From Sympetrum striolatum (lineage: Eukaryota; Arthropoda; Insecta; Odonata; Libellulidae), in the NCBI GenBank assembly GCA_947579665.1, contig OX388341.1, positions 8,331,237-8,395,236 on the forward strand: DNA of 64,000 bases, read 5' to 3'. A program made the position numbers and the translations under genes. Shown here in pieces: positions 1 through 11,249 of the stretch (position 1 is the first letter of the stretch; each line of letters starts with the position of its first letter). The notes under the pieces were generated by a model. The model worked only from the letters and a program-made list of their open reading frames with translations, made no database searches and was not told the origin of the DNA.

Positions 1-190
1 CAACAATATGTGAGTTTTTTAGCATTTATAGTTTTACCACCTGATTTCTGATTGTATTTTAAGTGAAAGGATTTAGTATGCCTTAGAGTTATAAAAAATA
101 TAATGCATATTACGCTTATCAGTTGAATGTACAACTGAACATGTTCCGGTGCACCAATGTTGCAAAATTACAGTTTTCGAAAATGCTGTA

Positions 191-310
191 GGGATGCAAT
201 TGCCTGGGACGCAAATGTCAGGAATGCAGCTGTCCTAATCGAGGGATGCAGGGTGCAAATGTCTGGAACTCAAATGTCCAGGATGCAATTGCCCGGGACG
301 TAAATGCCCT
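191..310. repeat. degenerate short tandem repeat
   Basis: Related words such as GGGATGCAATTGCC, GGACGCAAATGTC, GGAATGCAGCTGTC, GGATGCAATTGCCC and GGACGTAAATGCCC follow one another with irregular spacing. It reads as a decayed minisatellite built on a 13-14 bp core. No ORF or conserved protein overlaps it. Confidence 0.6.
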
Positions 311-1087
311 AAAGCTGGTCAGATCACACCGATTACACGTCTATTTTTACGAAATGTCAATGAGACTTAAGAATGAGTGTAATTCCTGGGTAAGGTAAAG
401 GAGTGTTGAGGTCATCATAGAACCCCTCGTATCTCCAATCCGCATGGCTTTGGAAAAATTAGTTTCTCCTTATTTGTTTAAGTTAATAAAGAAACTGATT
501 AAAATGAAATTTGTAGTACTTTCGATTTTTCACTCAGACTATTATCCAACGTAAATCATTTAAGATCTTAAAACGCAAAGCATACTCCAGGACAATATTC
601 CACACTTTAACCAAAAACTTCGATTTCTTGTAATGCAGGTTCCACAATGTTCTAAACAGGTCCGACAGGTGAGTTTGTGCGAATATACCATGTGTTAATT
701 GCTTTAGCTTGCAGAATGCTAACTCAGTCCTAAGGAATGCAAACACCTTTTTCCCGAAGGAATGTCATAATCCTTTGGATGTGTTGTTGGCACGTTTCCG
801 TTATGGCTGTTGCATGAATAAAGCTGAAAATGGTCCTTGGTTCGACGTCTGTCGATGAAAATTCTTCTCTCATAAAATAACATATTGTGATAGACCTTAG
901 AATTTTGACTTGTGGAATATGCTGCGGGAGTCATGGACTTCAATATTTCAAATAGGTCTTGATGGAGACCAGCAAAATTTTTTCGTCGATTCTACCATTA
1001 TTGAACAGTTTTTGGAAACCTGAAATTTTTCGAGGCAGTTTCTGAAAATCTAGACAATTAAAAATTATGGGATTGTTTAATTCCCCA
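311..1087. other. no recognisable gene
   Basis: I see only short shadow ORFs (70-74 codons on the minus strand) with no protein-family resemblance. There is no repeat structure or splice-flanked conserved exon. Confidence 0.4.
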
Positions 1088-1260
1088 GTAGCAGAGAACG
1101 TTGTCACAACGTTGTATCAACGTTGCTGCATCAACTTAAATGTTAAATTGCAACGTCAACGTTGTGACAAAGTTGCATCAACGTTATACTGCAACATTAA
1201 TTTTTCATGTTGCAGAAAAAATGTATTCAACTTGTCACAACGTTGTGACAACGTTGCAAA
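1088..1260. repeat. cluster of CAACGTTG palindromes
   Basis: The 8-bp palindrome CAACGTTG, or a one-base variant, occurs about eight times, embedded in variants of GTTGTGACAACGTTGCA. Spacing is irregular, so this is a degenerate minisatellite or foldback remnant rather than a clean tandem array. The 71-codon ORF across it simply translates the repeat. Confidence 0.65.
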
Positions 1261-3570
1261 TTGCACGCATATATGTATATGAGTCGGTATTTAAGTAGGG
1301 CTACCATGAAAAATGTATTTTTTAATGAGTTCCTGCATCCATCAATTAATGGATATAAAAACTTCTTCCAAAACTGCTGGGAATAAGATGGGAGATAGAC
1401 TGTCACCTTTTCGAACTTTCTTCTCAATCTTGAATTCTGGGTAAATTCAATATTATCCCTTGGAATGTCTCAAATCTTCAGTTCCTTCTGTCGTTTCATC
1501 ATTCGCTGGGTTTTGACGACTTCCATTGCTTTGGCTCCGAGTTCTTTCTCATGAAGGGCTGAGAATATTCCTATGTTCCAGCTAAAACTCCTTGTTATTT
1601 GCAAGCTTATCGATGTTTATTTCCTGCTTCCCACAAGAAATGAACTTCTTCCGTTCCATTCGGGGGTTAAACGTCATTTGGCATTTTAAAATTGTGTGGT
1701 CACTCCCAGTGTTAAAGTTGTTATACCACACTCCTAGAAGGGAGTTCTTGCCAGGTTTTCATAGTTACTCTTGCTAATAAAGATTAGAGGTTTTTTTAAA
1801 ACGAAAGAGCTTTATTTACCTTTAAGGACGACCGGCGGAAAAAGAGAGCTGCAAGCCAAAAGAGCGAAGGCGGCAGAGAACCGTTGATGGATGCAGACAA
1901 TTTCGCGTGACTAGGGCTACAATCACACGCACTCTGTTTTTAGGTGCAAACTGCTCATTGCTTACACATTCTACGAAAAAGGGAAAAGTGAGGAAGAGGC
2001 AACCAGGTAATTGGAGACTCTGACTGACTGACTGACTTGGAGGTTAGACCTGGTCGTCATGCGTTAAATTCGTGGCTAATTAAAACTAAGGAATCACAAG
2101 CTGCAAGATGGGAGCAAATCGGTATTCCTTCGCTGTATCCCTTTGGTATTCGAGGTCAGTTCAAAAATAAAAATATTTTCTCCACTCCATCCTTGGTATA
2201 ACAGCTTTATACTGTGTGACTGTGCTTCCTAAATACGTCAAGGACATCCTCAATTTCGGTTTAAAGTTCGCACCTCCTCATCCCTCAGTTCTTCGACAGT
2301 TAAAAACCTCGTAGCGGATTTTGGAGTAGCCCTTAGCAGTGAAATTTCATCAGTGAAACATATAGTGACGGAATAGATCTACTGAAAGTAGTAGATGTAT
2401 AGTGACGGAATGAATCTACTTAAAGCCGATATAGGACAGTGCGTGGTCCTTTATTTTATACGAACCACCCCCTAACCAAGCACTGCTTATTCTGGCGCTC
2501 TCTCTCCTACTCTCACTTAAATGATACTAGAAAGATAAAAACGGGAACAATGTTTTTTAGATGAAAATGATAAAGCATGGAATTTTCAACTGAGATAAGT
2601 AACTTTTATATATTGACTATTATAGGGAATATCTGATAGATGGATAAAAAATGTCACAGCCTCTTAATCCAAGTCTTAAAGAATTCATAATTGTATAGGA
2701 AAATATTCAATAGTTACCTAATTACCTCAATGAAGTTTTAATCAGAAGTATTTGTGTTGTCTGGAGGAGGGGCGTGAATTCTTCCATCATCCTTAGCAAG
2801 GATATCGTAAAAACTACGCGGAAATGAAGAGGAAGGCAAATATACGAGAAGAACGGCGAGTTCCTGAAAATCAATCGATATCTTGAACACTGAAGAAAAA
2901 ATAGAAAGGTTTTTCAGCCGCCCTCATTCAAAAACAGTAGACTCCGGGATCGATACTTCGAAGTCGACTTTAAGTCATAATCGATAGATACTGTCATGGC
3001 GTTTTAAGAATGTAAACAATGTAAGGGATATAGAATTGCTAGATAGATTGCTCTCCAGATTGGTATTATTCCGTTGCTGATATTAAGATCGAGAGGACTC
3101 TTACATGTTATACAGCCTTCCGAGCACGTTTCAACTTCATTGAAGTTCAACTATTTCCGTTCTTTATCGCAGCCCGTTTTTAAGTAAAACAAAATGTTTC
3201 TCCGATGTGTTTTAAATCTCTCTAAAGTGCTGCACCATATTTTGCTTGTATATTAACCTCTCAAGAAGTCTTCGAATTGTTCTTAAATACTGTGCCATTT
3301 TGAAACACTTTGCTTTCCAACTAATTATGTGGTTGTTTCTTCCGTCTCGTAAAGGTTTGTTAAGAACTGTTGTTGGTAGCGGACTGTGATTGCTGTTCTT
3401 TGTTGCACTTACTTGGTAAGCAGAGCAAATGGTTATACGAAATTATGATGGATACTACTGTGTCTCTAAATTTTTATCCTGTTTAGGCAAGTATCATGTC
3501 TATCAAAGTTATCAGTTTGAATAGCAACTGCTAAGCAATCTTTGAATTTTTGTTGAATACTTTGTAATCT
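1261..3570. other. long stretch without recognisable genes
   Basis: No ORF here resembles a known family. Two small items are visible. A (CTGA)4 run lies near 2021-2036. A short direct duplication of ATAGTGACGGAAT lies near 2363 and 2400, about 37 bp apart, each followed by a variant of GATCTACT. The rest appears to be intergenic or intronic. Confidence 0.4.
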
Positions 3571-3571
3571 T

Positions 3572-3617
3572 AAGGCCGTCATACACGGGGAAATATTTCC
3601 TGGTGTATGACGGTCTT
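3572..3617. repeat. 46-bp imperfect palindrome, possible transposon-end remnant
   Basis: The left arm reads AAGGCCGTCATACAC and the right arm GTGTATGACGGTCTT, around a central GGAAATATTTCC palindrome. Two arms with no interior look like fused inverted termini of a DNA transposon or a tiny foldback. The element family is not identified. Confidence 0.6.
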
Positions 3618-4400
3618 TATATTCATTGTGAAGCACTATTTATATAAATTGTACAATTCGCATACCCTGCTTAAATAAATTAATCTGATACTACCTATGA
3701 GCCGCCTTATTCCACTAAGTACACCTTGCCAATGCGAAGTATTTGAGTACTTTAACAGCTTACGTGAAATTAAAAACAATTGTACCAGGATTTTATTCGT
3801 GTCCAAGGATTTCGCATGGAAGAATGTGATTCCAGAATAAAAAGACTCAACCCTATTTCTCGAAGAAACGGAATTATGTGACTAGGAAATATAGGAAGAG
3901 ATCGGATATGGTATGTGAAAATACTTTCAATATAAAATGGTTGATCTTTCTTACATCACAGTTCACTTGGCTCCTACCAGTTTGCTAAAAATATGTGGCC
4001 GTTAATTAAAAAGTAATCGAAATTCCAAAAAATAATTTTGTTATTCCAAATAGTTTAATCAAAACTTAAATCCCGAAAAAGTTTGTGAAAAAATGTTATA
4101 ATTCAGTAAAAGTTATGGATGTAGCATAAACTAGTGCACCTCATTCCCTATCTTTTGTACACTTATATGGCATTACAAAAGTAGTATGTTTCAGAAAGTT
4201 CCAACAAATATCAGTCCCTAATTACTAAGGAGCATCCAGATTTGCCACAACTTTCTTATTGCTTAATTTATTTTGGTTTCTTGTTCAATTCTGTGATTAT
4301 TGTATTGCAAGCACCTCGTATGAGTATCTGTATACTGGTTAACTTTTTAATGTATATTGCCTACTATTTATATTTCTCTCTATGTTCAAATAATAAAGCT
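3618..4400. other. no recognisable gene
   Basis: This is AT-rich sequence with only a chance 76-codon ORF (4242-4472). At its right edge, CAGGGCCATTCCATGTC at about 4401 looks like the 5' terminus of a DNA transposon that could belong to the pseudogene at 4958-6152. I found no matching inverted end downstream of 6152. Confidence 0.3.
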
Positions 4401-4957
4401 ACAGGGCCATTCCATGTCAAATCAACACAGTTTAGAAGAACATTTTTCCTCACCATCTCAGATTTTCTTTAAATTTTGTATACTTATACTACTTGCTAAT
4501 ACTAATTAAAATGCCAAATTTTAAATTTTTATCTCAAACCATTTCCGAGATATGGCTATGTAAAGTTGTCAAAAACCCGCCAAACAGACGTGAACGTTCA
4601 TTTCTTAAATCCCTCTAGAAGCTGTTCTAGTTCATTCAGAGAGCTGAAAGAGGTGTCATTTTACAGCATTTGAAATACTCTTTCGAATGATAAGCAACAT
4701 GACAAGGGTATTAATGAAAAAAGTTTTTTTTTATCCATATAAACAATTTGTTTAAATTTTTTTTCAAGAAGTACATAATTTAAAAATCTCAAAATATTAG
4801 TATAAATACTTAGTACTGTCTTAAATCGTACAGTAAAATATGAAAGTGGGGTCTTAATGGGTTCATTGTTAAAAAAATACTCAAGCCTGTGGCGCAGCCA
4901 GGATTTGCCAATGAGGGGGGGGGGGAAATTTATGGTTGGGGATGGGCAATGTCAGGT

Positions 4958-6152
4958 ATGAAGGACTGTGTAACAGTTGCAAAACCAGATGGAAATAAGG
5001 CTAAAATTTCAAAAAGACTTATTTATGCAATCTTTAAGAAGCTTAAAAACATTCCAAAGACAAGTTTCCTAACATTAAAATAGGTTTTTATAAGTTTGCA
5101 GAGCCAAACAGTGCATTTTAGCTGGGCAGAGTGACACACACACTGTTTGTGTGTACACAACTCATCAAAATATTAAGTTAATTATAGAGAATGCCAAACT
5201 AAATATAGTAACAAATGGAAACCTAAAAAACTACAAGCAATGTATTGCAAAAATGCTTTTTTACCCATCATCAATTGATTACAACATGGGAAATTGTGAA
5301 TATTGCCCTGGAGTAACTGAAATCCGTAAAATGACTCTTTTGATGAAAATTAAATTGAAAAAGTTAAATTTCAACAGTGGGTGTCGGTTGACCGCTGTAA
5401 TCTGGAGACCTTGGAAAAAACTTCGGAGGAGTTTATCGATTTATTCTGTAGTAAGATGTCTGCTTTGGTTAGGTATGACTTTATTGCCAAGCAACAAGGA
5501 GCATTCCTTAGCAACACTAAAGAAAATCTTCATGATTCAGAATTTGTTGTTACTTGTGATTTTTCCGAAAATTATAGTATAGTTCTTCAGGATGAAGCCC
5601 AGAGTTATCACTGGACAAGCCAACAGATTACAATACATCCTTTTGTTATATATTACAAAAAAGAAGACAAAATTGAACATTTGTGCTTTGTCGTTATTTC
5701 AGACTGCCTACAGAACAACAAAGTAGCTGTTTATGCATTTCAAAAGAAGCTCATTTCTTATTTAACAAACAAATTTCAAAAAAAGATTTTTTTATTTTTC
5801 TGACGGTTCGGCCTCTCAGTATAAAAATAAGAAAAATTTCCTGAACCTTTGCCTTCACGAGGAAAATTTCAACATAAAAGCTGAGTGGCACTTTTCAGCA
5901 ACAGCACATGGGAAAGGACCATGCGATGGAGTAGGCGGTTCTGTTAAAAAACTGGCAGCTTGCGCTAGTTTGAAATGGCCATATGACAACCAAATCCAAA
6001 CCACACAAGATATCTTTGAGTGGGCAGTAGAAAACATACCAATGGTAGATTTTGCCTTTTCCACTCAAGAGGATTATGCTGTTTCAGAAATTAAGAAATA
6101 CCACAATGTTAACCCTGAGATGGTTTCGTTCAAAGTTCGTATTATTATCTAA
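4958..6152 (+). pseudogene. frame-broken transposase-like gene of an unnamed mobile-element family
   Basis: One protein reads through three frames. The first part starts with MKDCVTV and passes an internal stop near 5117. It then runs through FVCTTHQNIKLIIENAKLN to GNCEYCPGVTEIR. A frame change near 5365 leads into FQQWVSVDRCNLETLEK and CDFSENYSI. A second change near 5795 leads into YFSDGSASQYKNKKNF and then FSATAHGKGPCDGVGGSVKK, ending at 6152. From memory, proteins with SDG-x-x-SQYKN and HGK-x-PCDG-x-GG motifs are multicopy, uncharacterised and transposon-like in several invertebrates. The spaced acidic residues in DFSEN and SDGS suggest an RNase H-like DDE fold, which is an inference. Two frameshifts plus a stop make it a pseudogene. 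The upstream G11 run (4915-4925), preceded by GGCGCAGCCAGGATTT, looks like an independent transposon end. Confidence 0.65.
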
Positions 6153-6769
6153 CATACCTCTTATATATTATGAGAGATTGTAGATACGAGCGCAGGAGAG
6201 GGATACACAGGTGGCAATGGAAGGCCTCCATTATAGGTGATGTCCTGTTGCTGCCCTGATGAGACCTTTTTATACCTGGTTTCGGCATTGTGAGAAAAAG
6301 GGATTTCATCTAAAGTAATGCCAGGTATTTGTGAAAATGGAAGTAAACAAGGGAGGAACTAGAAAATGACAAAATTTATGCTATTTTCGAGATCAATAAG
6401 TTGACAAACAACACCGACCAAACGCATGTCTATTCTTACTTGTCGCCTAAGGATAGAAAGTGGAGGATAATGGATCTGAAGATGGGGTGTGGCCATATCC
6501 GCGGCAATGCACTTCCAACTATGATATCCAACAGTATTGCTCACTATTGTATATTGATGTGACAGTGTTTGATTCGGGAACTGTTTTACTTGATCGGATG
6601 ATACTACTGAGTCATTCACCAACCATGACTGTTATTTTGCTTAAAATCATATTTAATTGTGGTGATGAAATCAATTACACTGTTATTAAAAATTATACGT
6701 TGTTTTGAAATGATAGCTTCATTGTAAACATTTTCTCATTCTTGCTTATGGTTTTAAATTTTCTTTCAG
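6153..6769. other. no recognisable gene; probable intron sequence
   Basis: Overlapping 82-87 codon ORFs on both strands (6359-6708) show no family resemblance. A TTTTCTTTCAG tract at the right end would serve as the 3' splice site of the candidate exon that starts at 6770. Confidence 0.35.
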
Positions 6770-6847
6770 CTAAATGCAGAAGTCATGAGATGTTCCCATC
6801 GGACCTGAGGATACGCCTGGATGCATCCTTAGATAAATTGATTCTGA
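6770..6847 (+). CDS. candidate internal exon of the tetraspan membrane gene
   Basis: The 78-nt block is bounded by TTTTCTTTCAG upstream and GTGAGTTTC downstream. One frame is open: KCRSHEMFPSDLRIRLDAS and then LDKLIL. It enters in phase 1 and leaves in phase 1. The leftover A joins AT of the exon at 17764 to give AAT (Asn), so the reading frame continues into YSRAEASF. This segment would be the extracellular stretch just before the second membrane helix. The assignment is inference from splice sites, phase and position. The intron implied is about 10.9 kb and full of transposons. A chance open block between splice-like signals is the alternative. Confidence 0.42.
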
Positions 6848-7209
6848 GTGAGTTTCTTTTTTATTTTTAGTAATAAAATCTCAAATGAAGCATGAATTGA
6901 TTCAATTTATAAGTCTATAACAGTTGAATGTATTCAATAATTATGCTATTTGTAACATTTCGAGACATTAATAGTTTGCTGAATACTACATTAACATGAA
7001 TAAGATATGAATACAACATTCAGCAGATTTGTGAATGTCTATGTAAGGCCCCTGTAAGCCAACATTTGGCGTGATGCTGGGGGTGCACTCTTTTTCTGAT
7101 CGATTGGTTTTGCAATTCGTTCTCATTATATTGGCTAGAACATTTTAGAACGTAATTTATCTGAACTTATTTAGTAAATTTATCCTTTGAATTAGTCTTT
7201 GCTCTTCTG

Positions 7210-7464
7210 ATGATTCCCATCCTGCATCCAAATGTTCTAGTCATACAAGTTGATAACTCTGCTGCAGTGAGATTGTCTCAGAACCCAGAGTTTCACCGCA
7301 GAACCAAACACATTTCCATTAAGCACTTTTTCATTCGAGAGAAAGTATCAGAGAGGAAAATTTGTATTCCACAAGTGTCTACTGAAAACCAAGTAGCTAA
7401 CATAATGACGAAACCATTGCAGAGTCCACGCCTGAAAATTCGGTGTGTAAAAATGGGACTTTAG
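7210..7464 (+). pseudogene. Copia-type retrotransposon fragment, end of RNase H
   Basis: The open reading frame carries VDNSAAVRLSQNPEFHRRTK, then HISIKHFFIREKV, then VSTENQVANIMTKPL. This is the conserved C-terminal end of Ty1/Copia polyproteins: the DN-x-(S/A)A core, the RTKHI-x-I--HF-IRE motif and the (A)-x-I-x-TKPL motif. Only this last piece of pol remains. No gag, protease, integrase or reverse transcriptase precedes it, and I see no clear LTR after the stop at 7464. It is a dead fragment. Confidence 0.8.
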
Positions 7465-8119
7465 TGAAACAGAGAAGGGACAATGATTATTAGAATTTTT
7501 ATAATTTATTAATTCAACAAAATTAAAAAGGGAAAGTGATGAAGTTGTTAATTTTGTGTTGAATTAAGAATTCCTTGGCATATGAGAGAAGGTTTTTCAT
7601 TTGCAGGAATACCTTCATGACTTGGTACCCAGAAGAGATGAATTTTACACTGTTTTGCAAGATCGTTGAGATCTTTGCGACTCACAGTATCCTCACCACT
7701 CAACACCAGCTTCATACTGCACCAAGATGAGTTAAAGGCTCTCAGTGCATATAATCGTAGGGCAAAGTAACCCACTCACTATGATGACATGCAAACAAGA
7801 CAGTCCAGATATTCCGTCAATGCTGGATCCATCCGTTTACCACACCTTGTATCCTTGATGGTATATCTCTAACACATTTCTGCTATTGTCAAGATTTAAA
7901 GTGAGTCTTGAAAACTGGTGCCTTTACATTGAATGTTGCTTCCAAGTCATCATGTCCCATCTCATATATGGAGCTTGTGCTGTTAAGGTCATCCCATCTT
8001 TGTGCATCTAAGGTCATCCTGTGACTGGATATTATTTCTGTATCATTCCATTGGGCTGAATGCTTCAATCGCAAGGTCGTATTCCTTGCTTACTTCTCCA
8101 CATAGAGTGAAGCAAGATT

Positions 8120-8155
8120 AAGCAAGGTCTCCAATTGGGATTGGAGACCTTGCTT
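8120..8155. repeat. perfect 16-bp-arm hairpin inside the LINE remnant
   Basis: AAGCAAGGTCTCCAAT, a TGGG loop, then the exact reverse complement ATTGGAGACCTTGCTT. Confidence 0.9.
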
Positions 8156-8172
8156 GAGAGAAGACTTGAGAC

Positions 8173-8211
8173 GTCCATGAGAACCATCCTGTTGGGATGG
8201 TTCTCATGGAC
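8173..8211. repeat. perfect 17-bp-arm hairpin inside the LINE remnant
   Basis: GTCCATGAGAACCATCC, a TGTTG loop, then the exact reverse complement GGATGGTTCTCATGGAC. It starts 18 bp after the previous hairpin. Confidence 0.9.
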
Positions 8212-9039
8212 CCGGTTATCACAAGACAGGCAATTCTTTGTGCGTGGTTGAGTTTGCTCCTGGCGTATTTTAACTGGGATTTTCTCCACCACATAATAGA
8301 GCAGTAAAGCAAGTATGGTATAAACCCGCTGCATACCTCAGGATGTAGTCTCCAAGATCTGTCAAATGCTCTTCTGCATACCCATTAAGTAGAACAAGCT
8401 TTCTTAGCTCTGGGCTGTAAATGTTGACTCCAAGATGACTTTAAATCACCCCAAGGCATCTGACTGTGCCTGAGAGGCTCAAGACTCTCACATTGAGAAA
8501 ATGGGCTGTCAGGCTTACCCTGCTTCATTTCCTCAAGAAAAGAACACCTGTTTTTTTTTGTCTGGATTGACAGCTATCTTCGTGCTGTTGCATCATTTGT
8601 GCACCGTACACAGGGCTGATTGCATAATTTCCGAGAGAGTGTCAAAAAATTTTCCAGTTATGAAAATAGCAAAATAATCTGCATAACCCTGAGAGTAGGT
8701 GCCAGCTTCATTTAGTCCATTGATAAGACTGTGGACAACCTTGTTCCAGAGTAGTGGTGAAAGTACTCCTCCTTGTGGACGAAACCCAGCCTGTAATGGA
8801 GTCACCTCTCAGGAAGGCTATGACGGTTCTTTACTCGAGCATGTTTCTTAACCATTCCATTAGGTGGTTGTGGACAAGATGCCAAGTTGCTGCAACACTG
8901 ATTTGATCAAAGGTCGTGTTATTGAAAGCACCCTCAATATCAAGAAATGTACCCATACCATAAATGTCCTGATCTACAGCTCTCTCAACCTCTCCTATTG
9001 AGGTCATCGGATACGGAAAGGAAAGGGAAGATGGAGGAA

Positions 9040-9930
9040 ATAGCAATTTTCTCAGTTTTCTTTTTCAATAACTTCTCCACAAATTCACAGGAGTAGCCAT
9101 TGTTCTGGGCTATAGTTTTTATGGTATTTAACTCTTTTGTAAAGGCTTGGGGGGAGAGAGGGACATTCACTAAACGGTGGATTAAAGCATGGAAAGATGC
9201 GTGTTTGTGGGAATGGTGATGAAAAGAATATGAAGGGATCACATGGTCAGTGTTGATGCACTTCCTAAAGATTTCCAACGAAACTTTGCCATTGTTAAGG
9301 TGGATAGGAAGATCTAAGAAATTTAGGACATCATCAGTTTCCAATTCATGCGTGAACTGAATCCTCGGGTTTAGAGAGTTTAGTAGGTTTAAAAAAGAAG
9401 AAATTTGGCGGACAGTTCCATCCCAAACACAAATGATATCATGCACGTAATGCTTCCAGAATATTATGTTTCTCACTAACCTATTCTCTGATGAAAACAA
9501 TTGTTCTTTAAATGATCCATGTATATCTCCGCTAGGAGGGGCAAAAGTGGCGATCCTATGGCTAATCCTTCCTTTTGCTTAAAAAACCGATTACTAATTG
9601 GAAATAGTTCTGGGACACACGCAAATTGACTAAACTCATCAGTTCCTCCAATGTCTCATCAGTAGCACCACTTAGTCTGACCATGGAGTTGAGTAATTTC
9701 AGAGTTTCACACACCGGGATGGAGGGGAATAAGTTAGAGACATCAAAAGAGGCTAAAACAGCACCTTTCAGGAAATGCAGAGAAGATATATCCTTCAAAA
9801 AATCAATAGAACTCAATATACCATATTTTGGTTTAAATTTTGTCACTTAAAAATTATGAGGTTGTTGGCCCTATATTGTCTATCATTTATCGCAGAGATT
9901 ATTTCTTCAAAATTGTTCCTAACCATTTTA
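9040..9930 (-). pseudogene. Penelope-like retroelement remnant (reverse transcriptase)
   Basis: Read on the minus strand, the first block contains LKGAVLASFDVSNLFPSIPV (RT motif A), then NYFQLVIGFLSKRKD up to a stop near 9562. After a one-base frame change the protein continues as EGLAIGSPLLPLLAEIYMDH (RT motif B). A further block has HYVHDIICVWDGTVRQISSF (motif C), LETDDVLNFLDLPIHLNNGK, and HHHSHKHASFHALIHRLVNV. This order and these motifs are typical of Penelope-like elements. The catalytic YVDD reads YVHD. No GIY-YIG endonuclease is seen; the copy stops near 9040, where the LINE remnant begins. It is non-functional because of the frameshift, the catalytic substitution and truncation at both ends. 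Confidence 0.82.
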
Positions 9931-11249
9931 TGCATCATGTTGGAAGCATTATTGCCACCCTATTGGAGTACAGACACCTTTGCAGCTGTATCACAAGTCA
10001 AGGTGGAAGGAACAGAAGGGACTTCTTTCCTTTGGTTGGGTAATGTTCTTTATGATTCAAAATTGCAAAAACTTTGAAGAAATACATTATGTTTAAGTAG
10101 AATTGTTATTGTTAGTATGTGATTTGTTACAAAGATTTTGGGGATATTATGTTCACATTCTTAGTTGTTTTGGAAACTGTTTGGTTTCCAATCCCTTTCT
10201 TAGCTTCACATGTTTCTGGGGACCATAAATATTGACTTGGATAATTTGAGTTGAATGGTTGACTTAAGAGAACAAGAACAACAATTTACTCAGATTTCAT
10301 TGGAACTAGTTGTTTGTAACTACAAAATCATTAATATTTTTGGCTTAAAAAACATTACTACATGGCAAGAATCATTAATTAATTTCTCATCTCAATGTGC
10401 TCGATTCAATTTCACAGGAGTATTACTTTTAATTTAATTCTTTCGAAAATTATGGGTTATAAAATTACTTAAATAGACTCTGGTATGGTTTGCTGCAGCT
10501 ATATTTGATGGATATAAGAATTGCTAAACAAGCTAATCTAGATTTATCAAGACAGACATAGAAGAACTTGTGGTTCAACTGCAGTTTACGTGCTCACTCT
10601 TACTTATCGAAATTCGCTGGTAGAAGGCAGCACCTGTATCAACAACATCTGTCTATTGTGTAAAATTTTTATTTCTACATAACTCACGCACCCAATCTCC
10701 ACTACTATTAGGGAGGGTGACATTAGTAGTAAGAACTCAGGTCAGCACCCCAGCACTGCAAAAAGGTACACTTGAAAAATACAGGTGCTGCTTTTTATCG
10801 GTGATTTTCGGAAAGTAAGTGTGGGCACATAAACTGTAGTTTCACCAAATTTATTTCTGGACTTCGTTGGTAAGTTGTATGTTTAGCCATGTTCAGAATT
10901 CTGTCTCTCACCATGCTCCTAGCCTGAGACAAATCCTTTATTCTGTGAATAATCTTTTCCTTGTTTTCAAAATCTTCATAGAGAACAGATGTATATTTCA
11001 ACTAAATATCCTTCACATATTTTCTTTTACCAAAAAGTTTTCTACCTTTAGAAATTACCGTAATTTTCCAATTATAATACCCACCTACTATAAGATACAC
11101 CCATGTTATTACGAGCGCATTGTGAGAATTTTCTTATCACCATTTATAATATGCATTTGGCTCTTAGAGAATGGAATTTTACGCTATTATTCACGTATGG
11201 TCATCTGCCGGACCGTTCAGCCCCCCTTCAGATCACCCCTTCATCAGCC
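9931..11249. other. no recognisable gene
   Basis: There are only short ORFs without family resemblance, for example 10255-10437 and 10867-11286. The last few hundred bases probably belong to the untranslated 5' part of the pogo-type element that starts coding at 11250, but I could not identify its terminal inverted repeat. Confidence 0.35.

Larger units (their letters stand above)
7548..9010 (-). pseudogene. LINE (non-LTR) retrotransposon remnant: reverse transcriptase to RNase H
   Basis: Read from the right, the remnant starts inside the reverse transcriptase with TSIGEVERAVDQDIYGMGTF and LDIEGAFNNTTFD. This is followed by RPQGGVLSPLLWNKVVHSL and GYADYFAIFITGKF, then LNHAQRIACLVITGSMRT of the post-RT region. 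It ends in an RNase H-like KIHLFWVPSHEGIPANEK. Motif order matches the R1/LOA/Jockey-like group of arthropod LINEs, but I do not assign a clade. The active-site box, normally YADD, reads YADY. Several frameshifts and stops separate the blocks. The 5' side breaks off near 9010, where it abuts a Penelope remnant in the same orientation. Two perfect short palindromes at 8120-8211 disrupt the post-RT region. Confidence 0.85.

Noticed and set aside
4889..4957. MAQPGFANEGGGE as the true N-terminus of the transposase-like protein
   Set aside because: This stretch translates a G11 run and a transposon-end-like GGCGCAGCCAGG sequence. Family-like residues begin only at MKDCVTV.
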